NCBI RefSeq assembly: GCF_001281385.1 | Contig: NZ_CP006911.1 | Coordinates: 558,001 to 622,000 of the forward strand | From: Candidatus Pseudothioglobus singularis PS1 | GTDB lineage: Bacteria; Pseudomonadota; Gammaproteobacteria; PS1; Pseudothioglobaceae | Direction: 5' to 3' | Length of the DNA stretch: 64,000 nucleotides | In this document: piece after piece, positions 58,611-64,000 of the stretch | How the letters are laid out: the number at the start of each line of letters is the position of its first letter | How positions within the stretch are numbered: the stretch's first letter is position 1 | The notes under the pieces: model-generated | Databases searched by the model: none | What the model was told of the DNA's origin: nothing | What the model saw: the letters and a program-made list of their open reading frames with translations, nothing else | Program-made: the position numbers and the translations under genes

Positions 58611-59798
58611 ATGAATAATGAAATAGTAATTGTTTCTGCTACCAGAACAGCTTTAGGTTCTTTTGGAGGTTCGCTTTCGTCAATTCCAGCCCATAAGTTA
58701 GGTTCTGCTGTTATTGCCTCATTGCTCGAGAAGACAGGAGTAGCTAATGACCAAGTTGATGAGGTAATTTTGGGTCAAGTGCTGACTGCTGGCAGTGGCC
58801 AAAATCCAGCTAGGCAGGCAGCTTTAGATGCTGGCCTCCCAAATGTGACACCAGCAATGACCATTAATAAGGTTTGTGGGAGCGGCTTAAAGGCAGTACA
58901 GCTAGCATTTCAAGCTATCGCTTGTGGGGATGCTGAAATCGTTATTGCAGGTGGTCAAGAAAATATGAGTCTTTCTGGGCACGTCCTACCGAAGTCAAGA
59001 GAAGGCAAAAAAATGGGTCCATGGGAGATGGTTGATACAATGGTAGTTGATGGTTTGTGGTGTGTATTTAATGACTATCACATGGGCGTTACTGCTGAAA
59101 ATATTGCTTCAAAATTTGACTACTCAAGAGAATCTCAAGACCACTTTGCCTCAGAGTCTCAGCAAAAGGCAGAGTCTGCTCAGATTTCTGATTTATTTCG
59201 TAATGAAATTACACCAATTACTATTCCTCAAAGACGGGGAGAAGATATCGTTTTTGATACTGATGAATTTCCAAGGCATGGAACAACTGAGGAATCCTTG
59301 TCAAAGCTAAGGCCCGCTTTTAAGAAAGATGGAACAGTTACTGCAGGCAATGCATCGGGTATCAATGATGGAGCAGCCGCTGTAATGGTAATGAGTGCAT
59401 CTAAGGCAAAGGAGCTTGGCTTGAAACCCATGGCCAAAATCGTTTCTTATGCTAGTGCTGGTGTTGACCCAAAAATTATGGGAACTGGACCAATACCTGC
59501 AAGTACTAAGTGTTTAGAAAAGGCTGGCTGGAAAGCTTCTGAACTTGATAGAATTGAGGCTAATGAGGCATTTGCAGCGCAGGCCATGTCCGTGAATGAC
59601 TCTCTTGGTCTGGATAAGTCTAAAGTAAATGTTACTGGAGGGGCTATCGCGTTAGGTCATCCGATTGGTGCTTCAGGTGCTAGAATTTTAGTAACACTTG
59701 TGCATGGCATGGAGCGTGATAAAGCAGATAAAGGTCTCGCTACTCTTTGTATTGGTGGAGGAATGGGTGTTGCTATGGCTGTTGAAAGACTTCAGTAG
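58611..59798 (+). CDS. acetyl-CoA acetyltransferase (thiolase)
   Basis: Condenses or splits acetoacetyl-CoA. The 395-residue thiolase II type has [15 protein letters not shown] with the nucleophile near Cys88, [17 protein letters not shown] with the His-site relatives, [12 protein letters not shown] and the [13 protein letters not shown] end with the second Cys. PhaA and AtoB belong to this group and cannot be told apart here; no phaB, phaC or ato genes were seen in this window. It has its own upstream region and is followed by a small secreted protein. Confidence 0.93.
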   Translation: MNNEIVIVSATRTALGSFGGSLSSIPAHKLGSAVIASLLEKTGVANDQVDEVILGQVLTAGSGQNPARQAALDAGLPNVTPAMTINKVCGSGLKAVQLAFQAIACGDAEIVIAGGQENMSLSGHVLPKSREGKKMGPWEMVDTMVVDGLWCVFNDYHMGVTAENIASKFDYSRESQDHFASESQQKAESAQISDLFRNEITPITIPQRRGEDIVFDTDEFPRHGTTEESLSKLRPAFKKDGTVTAGNASGINDGAAAVMVMSASKAKELGLKPMAKIVSYASAGVDPKIMGTGPIPASTKCLEKAGWKASELDRIEANEAFAAQAMSVNDSLGLDKSKVNVTGGAIALGHPIGASGARILVTLVHGMERDKADKGLATLCIGGGMGVAMAVERLQ

Positions 59799-59825
59799 TT
59801 CTCCAATAATCATTCAGAACTATTA

Positions 59826-60143
59826 ATGAAAAAATATTTAATTATCTTCAGCTTAGTATTAGCCAATTTATTTCTTGTAGGAAGTAGTCATGCCTATCTA
59901 GCAGTCGGATATATGAAATGTGAGAAAGTGAATGAACTAGTTCAAAACAATAATCCAGACGTTAAAACAATGATTATGTTTTGGTTTAGCGGTTATTACA
60001 CTGGAAGAAATTATGAAACTTCTAGCTATCCTGCAAAGCCTGATCCTGAGTTGGTTTATATAGCAACCGTAAATTATTGTAATAAAAATCCACAAAATGA
60101 TACTGTTGATTTGGCAGATTTTCTATACTCTAGTTTGCTTTAA
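59826..60143 (+). CDS. small periplasmic protein, HdeA/HdeB-like
   Basis: A 105-residue secreted protein with the signal peptide MKKYLIIFSLVLANLFLVGSSHA. The mature 82 residues have two Cys (MKCEKVNE and VNYCNKNP), a W-F-S-G-Y-Y-T-G helix and the C-x-x-N-P-Q end characteristic of HdeA/HdeB-type proteins, whose one disulfide holds the fold. In enterics these are acid-stress chaperones; many marine relatives have unknown roles. It stands just after the thiolase and its stop meets the stop of the opposite gene. Confidence 0.6.
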   Translation: MKKYLIIFSLVLANLFLVGSSHAYLAVGYMKCEKVNELVQNNNPDVKTMIMFWFSGYYTGRNYETSSYPAKPDPELVYIATVNYCNKNPQNDTVDLADFLYSSLL

Positions 60144-61144
60144 GATCCAAGGTTGGATATTGTTTCTATTAAGGCAGTATTGACTTGTCTTGGTCCAGTA
60201 TCTTTTCGGTTATTATGTCTTCTAGCTCCTGGAACTCGAACGCCATCAATTGACTTATATTTTTCTAGAAAATCTTCAGTTTGACTGGAGGTATCCTTTC
60301 CAGATAATATTTTAGGAGACATTGCAAGAATAAACTGCCCACCTTGAACTGGCCCTCCATCCCCGTTATCACGCTCCTTTGATTCATATGAAAAAGTTTC
60401 ACCTACTAGTGGGCCAGATAGAAGTTCAATCATAAGAGCAATGACAGACCCCTTATGGCCTCCAAATGGAAGTAAAACCCCTTTATCAATTTCCGCTGCA
60501 TCTGTCGTCAGTTCTCCTGATGGAGATAGTCCAGTTCCAAGAGGAACAGAGTGCCCATCTCGTGCTGCAATTTGAATCTCTCCTTTAGCCATTGATGCTG
60601 TTGCCATATCAAAAACGATTGGGTTTTTTCCAGGTCTTGGCCATGAAAATGCCATTGGATTAGTCCCGTATAATGCAGTTGTTCCTCCTGAAGGAGCAAC
60701 TGCCGGTGTGTATGAAACTGACGTTAGGCCAACGAGGCCCTCATCACTGATTGCCTCTACTTCAGGCCATAGGGCTGCAAAGTGATGACAACGCTGAATA
60801 GCTAGCCCCGCGATTCCAAAAGTGTGAGCTGCTTGGATTAATTTTTCAAGTCCATATTTATGTGCAAGTGGCGCAAAACCATTGTGAGCATCACATCTGA
60901 ATATTGTTGGCGTAACTTCCTCAATTTCTGGCTTAGCAGAGCCATCTACTTTGTTACTTTTAAGAGCCTTAACATACCCAGGTATTCGAAATAAACCATG
61001 AGAGACTGAGCCATCTCTCTCAGCATTTGTAACGGTAGTTGCAACTGCATCAGCATTCTCTTCATTAGCGCCATTATTTATAAGCGCTGCTTTAGCTAGG
61101 TTGAAAATCTCATCAAGGCTCAGTTCGGATGTCGTTGAAGTCAT
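60140..61144 (-). CDS. Ldh-family delta1-pyrroline/piperideine-2-carboxylate reductase
   Basis: A 334-residue NAD(P)H-dependent oxidoreductase of the malate/lactate dehydrogenase type that is unrelated to Rossmann MDH. The motifs are GSVSHGLFRIPGYV, AHNGFAPLAHKYGL, CHHFAALWPEVE and GTNPMAFSWPRPGK, typical of DpkA. The start at 61144 has a GAGG site upstream; the frame is open 43 codons further but that part is hydrophobic and unlikely. It is divergent from a proline-racemase-family dehydratase whose product is its expected substrate, so L-proline would be the product. Confidence 0.83.
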   Translation of the reverse strand: MTSTTSELSLDEIFNLAKAALINNGANEENADAVATTVTNAERDGSVSHGLFRIPGYVKALKSNKVDGSAKPEIEEVTPTIFRCDAHNGFAPLAHKYGLEKLIQAAHTFGIAGLAIQRCHHFAALWPEVEAISDEGLVGLTSVSYTPAVAPSGGTTALYGTNPMAFSWPRPGKNPIVFDMATASMAKGEIQIAARDGHSVPLGTGLSPSGELTTDAAEIDKGVLLPFGGHKGSVIALMIELLSGPLVGETFSYESKERDNGDGGPVQGGQFILAMSPKILSGKDTSSQTEDFLEKYKSIDGVRVPGARRHNNRKDTGPRQVNTALIETISNLGS

Positions 61145-61262
61145 TAGGTTAATCCTCTTATTAAATATCCATTCAGGAAGGTAAGTTGCTAAGTATAAGG
61201 AATTCAGCAGCCAAGTTACAAAAAAATGATAACATGCAATAAAAAAATCACACGCAATCAAA

Positions 61263-62300
61263 ATGAAAAACAATAAAACTATTCAAATTGTCTCATGCCA
61301 TGCTGAAGGCGAGGTGGGTAATGTTATTGTTTCAGGAGTTGAAATGCCTCCAGGCAAAACCCTTTGGGAGCAAGCAAGATGGATTCATGAAGATCAATCT
61401 CTTCGTCAGTTCGTTTTAAATGAACCAAGAGGGGGCGTTTTTAAACATGTCAATCTTTTAGTTCCTGCTAAAAATCCTGAAGCAGTCCAAGGTTTTATTG
61501 TTATGGAGCCTGAGCATACACCTCCCATGTCGGGCTCAAACTCGATCTGCGTTTCAACGGTCCTATTAAATACTGGAATCATTCCAATCAATGAGCCAAT
61601 CACAGAATTTATCCTTGAGGCGCCAGGGGGCCTTGTTCCGATTAAAGCCTATTGTGAAGATGGCAAGGCAGTAAGTATTGAGATTCATAATGTTGCGTCA
61701 TTTGCCGATAAGCTTAATGTTTTTTTAGAGGTCGAAGGTGTTGGAACCTTGAAGGTCGACACTGCCTATGGGGGAGATAGTTTTGTTTTGGTTAATGCGC
61801 GTGAGATTGGTTTTGAAATAGAGCCTCATGAGGCTAGAGATATATCCGAGTTAGGAGCAAAGATTACCTTAGCAGCAAATCAACAGCTAGGCTTTAAGCA
61901 TCCAGAAAATTCCGAGTGGAATCACATTTCATTCTGTGAGTTTGCGCTCCCAATCTTTGAGGAAGAGGGCGTTAAGGTGAGTAAGAATACTGTGGTTATT
62001 GATCCCGGCAAGCTTGATCGCTCTCCATGTGGAACAGGCTGCTCAGCGCGAATGGCAGTGCTTCATGCAAAAGGAGAGTTAATTAAAGGAGACCGCATGA
62101 TAGGTCGCTCCATTCTCAATTCAAGGTTTGACTGTCAGATACTAGATGAAGTGCTCATTGGCAATCAAAATGCAATTATCCCATCTATAAGAGGGAGGGC
62201 TTGGATTACTGGAACGCATCAACTGACAATTGATCCAGATGACCTTTTTCCAGAGGGTTACCGACTCAGCGATACCTGGCCCAAAAAACAGTCAATATAG
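61263..62300 (+). CDS. proline racemase-family protein, probable trans-3-hydroxy-L-proline dehydratase
   Basis: A 345-residue member of the proline racemase superfamily. Racemases and 4-hydroxyproline epimerases have two catalytic Cys. Here the first is Ser90 ([11 protein letters not shown]) and the second is Cys256 ([11 protein letters not shown]). The Ser/Cys pair is the known mark of trans-3-hydroxy-L-proline dehydratases, which make delta1-pyrroline-2-carboxylate. The divergent neighbour encodes the matching reductase across 118 bases. The start ATG at 61263 has only a weak ribosome site. Confidence 0.83.
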   Translation: MKNNKTIQIVSCHAEGEVGNVIVSGVEMPPGKTLWEQARWIHEDQSLRQFVLNEPRGGVFKHVNLLVPAKNPEAVQGFIVMEPEHTPPMSGSNSICVSTVLLNTGIIPINEPITEFILEAPGGLVPIKAYCEDGKAVSIEIHNVASFADKLNVFLEVEGVGTLKVDTAYGGDSFVLVNAREIGFEIEPHEARDISELGAKITLAANQQLGFKHPENSEWNHISFCEFALPIFEEEGVKVSKNTVVIDPGKLDRSPCGTGCSARMAVLHAKGELIKGDRMIGRSILNSRFDCQILDEVLIGNQNAIIPSIRGRAWITGTHQLTIDPDDLFPEGYRLSDTWPKKQSI

Positions 62301-62376
62301 ATATTTATTTTTGAAGATTTATCTAAAAACTAGTGTAAAAATAAATTTATAGTTAAAAATTATTTAAGGAGTATAA

Positions 62377-63531
62377 ATGCCTACAATTCATTGGTTAGGG
62401 ACTGGTCTTTCAGCTATCCCAGGACTCAAAAAACTAATTGAGCATGGACATTCTGTCATTGTTTACAATCGAACAGTAGACAAGGCAATAGAAGCCTTGT
62501 CAGGAGTGGATGGAGATTACCAGGTTGTTCCATTTTCAATTGAAGCAGTTAAAAAATACGCAAATGCTGGTGATGTAGTTGTTTCAATGCTGCCAGGCAA
62601 CTTTCATGTGCCAGTTGCTGAACTCTGCATCTCTTTAGATGCACATTTCGTATCTAGCTCTTATATCTCAGATGAGATGAGAGACTTAAACAGCGCTGCC
62701 ATAAAGAAGGGTTTATGCCTTGTAAACGAAGTTGGACTGGATCCAGGTATCGATCATAGTATGTCACACGCCTTAGTTGAAGAGTATAGAAATTCAAGCG
62801 TATTTTCTAAAGAAAATAGCCATTCTTTTTTAAGTTATTGTGGCGGTCTGAGTGATGTTCCAAATGACTTTTGCTACAAGTTTAGTTGGTCACCTCTCGG
62901 CGTTCTTAAGGCATTAATGTCAACCTCTGTGAGTATCCGAAATAGTGAAGTTTATACTGTAACCAAGCCATGGGAGTCCGTAGAGATTTATCCACTCCCA
63001 ATGCCATGGGGCGAGGATGAATTTGAGGTGTATCCTAATCGTGATTCACGTCCTTTTATAGAGCAATACCAAATGGATGATGACCTCAAAATTGAGCAAT
63101 TCGTCAGAGGAACTCTCAGATATAAGGGTTGGAAGAGTGCATGGAGTAATATTTTTTCAGAGGTAGACTCACTCAATAGTGCAGATTCAGAAGCTAGGCT
63201 TAAAGAGATTAGTGATGATTTATGGAGCAATTACTCTTACAAAGAAGATGAAGTTGATCGGGTCATTTTGACTGTTGAGCTCAAGGTTAAAAATGACTCT
63301 AAGGTTGTTTGGCACAAGCAATTTTTGCTAGACACACTTGGTAACTCAATGGGTAGTGCAATGGCTCAACTCGTCTCATGCTCAGTAGCACTCGCTGTTG
63401 AAGCAGTTATGGGCAATGAAATTTCTGCTGGCGTGAGCGCAGCGCCTCATGATAGTAAACTCGTTGATAGATGGCTTAAACAAGCGGATGACATAAGTGA
63501 TCACTTTGTTTTAGTTGACCACTTGAATTAA
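62377..63531 (+). CDS. saccharopine dehydrogenase-like oxidoreductase
   Basis: A 384-residue NAD(P) enzyme. The Rossmann start is HWLGTGLSAIPGLKKLIEHGH with VYNRT, then VVSMLPGNFHVPVAELCI and NEVGLDPGIDHSMSHALV, the segment shared by saccharopine reductases and lysine dehydrogenases. YCGGLSDVPNDFCYKFSWSPLGVL is the substrate domain. It would oxidise an amino acid to its semialdehyde, for example saccharopine or lysine, but the exact substrate is not known. An AAGGAG site precedes it by seven bases. It may be part of the hydroxyproline/amino-acid cluster. Confidence 0.8.
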   Translation: MPTIHWLGTGLSAIPGLKKLIEHGHSVIVYNRTVDKAIEALSGVDGDYQVVPFSIEAVKKYANAGDVVVSMLPGNFHVPVAELCISLDAHFVSSSYISDEMRDLNSAAIKKGLCLVNEVGLDPGIDHSMSHALVEEYRNSSVFSKENSHSFLSYCGGLSDVPNDFCYKFSWSPLGVLKALMSTSVSIRNSEVYTVTKPWESVEIYPLPMPWGEDEFEVYPNRDSRPFIEQYQMDDDLKIEQFVRGTLRYKGWKSAWSNIFSEVDSLNSADSEARLKEISDDLWSNYSYKEDEVDRVILTVELKVKNDSKVVWHKQFLLDTLGNSMGSAMAQLVSCSVALAVEAVMGNEISAGVSAAPHDSKLVDRWLKQADDISDHFVLVDHLN

Positions 63532-63538
63532 TCATTGG

Positions 63539-64000
63539 GTGAGCCAGTTGAGCCTTAAATTTGATCATGAAACTAAGGGCTGGGCAGATTTAATACCCCG
63601 GAGAAATCCGCAGTCAAATTTAACCTCAAATATAGATACGAGATGGCTTGTGATTGGTGCAGGTTTCACAGGTCTTTCGTGTGCAAGAAGATTGGCTGAA
63701 CTGAATCCAAGTGATAAGATTATTTTGCTTGAGGCTAGAGAGATTGGCCAAAGCGCATCTGGAAGAAACTCAGGATACGCAGTAGCGCATAGTCATTTTT
63801 CTGGGAGATATCAAAAGGATCAACTTGGACAATATAAAAGGATTGACCGTATCAATCAAGCGGGCCTTGAATCTCTTAGCGCCGTCATAAATGAAAACCA
63901 TATTAATTGTGACTTTAAGGAGTCTGGTATATACCATATGGCTGCTGACGAAAGTTCATTCTTAGAATGCGATTATTTTGTTGATTACCTAGAGAAAAGG
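63539..64000 (+). CDS. FAD-dependent oxidoreductase, N-terminal part (3' end missing)
   Basis: The first 154 codons of a DAO-family flavoprotein; the gene runs off the right edge. The dinucleotide motif RWLVIGAGFTGLSCARRL, the acidic end LLEAREIGQSASGRNSGYA and the FAD loop all match the D-amino-acid and imino-acid oxidases. The best start is a GTG at 63539, eight bases after the saccharopine-like stop, with a TTG at 63548 as alternative. It closely follows the amino-acid catabolic genes and may be a D-hydroxyproline or amine oxidase. Confidence 0.78.
   Translation, partial: MSQLSLKFDHETKGWADLIPRRNPQSNLTSNIDTRWLVIGAGFTGLSCARRLAELNPSDKIILLEAREIGQSASGRNSGYAVAHSHFSGRYQKDQLGQYKRIDRINQAGLESLSAVINENHINCDFKESGIYHMAADESSFLECDYFVDYLEKR

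Overview
This 64 kb window looks like chromosome from an AT-rich, streamlined marine gammaproteobacterium. The gene set and the tight spacing would fit the SUP05/Arctic96BD-19 ('Candidatus Thioglobus') group, but that is an inference from gene content, because no rRNA or phylogenetic marker search was possible. Base composition looks like about one third G+C by eye. Most same-strand neighbours overlap by 1-8 bases or are a few bases apart. Ordinary housekeeping genes fill most of the window. No phage, insertion sequence, integrase or CRISPR array was seen.

Layout. 0-1.5 kb: a cut-off rluE-like gene, ratA and smpB head to head, then an HU gene with a strong terminator. 1.6-4.1 kb: a divergent dioxygenase/FAD-oxidoreductase pair. 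4.1-7.0 kb: ndk-rlmN-small membrane protein-ispG. 7.0-9.3 kb: dxs and a DUF2062 gene on the other strand, so two MEP isoprenoid genes converge. 9.5-11.4 kb: trhO, a methyltransferase and grxD. 11.5-21.8 kb: an eight-gene minus-strand run, htpX-map-DUF502-aspS-nadA-yebC-purL-ygjP. 22-24.5 kb: small envelope proteins, including a 48-residue lipoprotein, and a TPR-methyltransferase fusion.

24.5-27.3 kb is the most irregular region. A tRNA Pro-Arg-His operon has a decayed second His-Arg copy 2.4 kb away. The interval between the copies holds a secreted Ser/Gly-repeat protein, a small ORF, an EamA transporter and strong inverted repeats.

27.3-33.5 kb: dnaQ, rpoZ, acs, a second EamA transporter, a nitroreductase, a coiled-coil protein and hemB. 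33.5-47.8 kb: thiC, waaA, the obgE-proB-folK-panB-panC-nfuA run, a histone-deacetylase-like gene, thiL, dksA, a HAD hydrolase, ilvA, rimI and icd. A tRNA-Asn unit with a near-consensus promoter and a terminator follows.

48.5-58.5 kb is a coherent glycerol-3-phosphate (G3P) locus. One arm encodes a DeoR/GlpR-type repressor, a Ugp-like ABC importer and a phosphodiesterase-fold enzyme. The other arm encodes a HAD phosphatase, GlpD and a Na/Pi transporter with a PhoU-like domain. The 206-base gap between the arms carries four copies of a TTCA-N2-TGAA operator-like motif. The arrangement suggests uptake of G3P or glycerophosphodiesters as carbon, with disposal of the phosphate released.

58.6-64 kb: a thiolase and an HdeA/HdeB-like protein. 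After them comes an amino-acid catabolic group: a pyrroline/piperideine-2-carboxylate reductase divergent from a proline-racemase-family dehydratase whose first catalytic Cys is Ser, then a saccharopine-dehydrogenase-like gene and a cut-off FAD oxidoreductase. The first two would convert trans-3-hydroxy-L-proline to L-proline.
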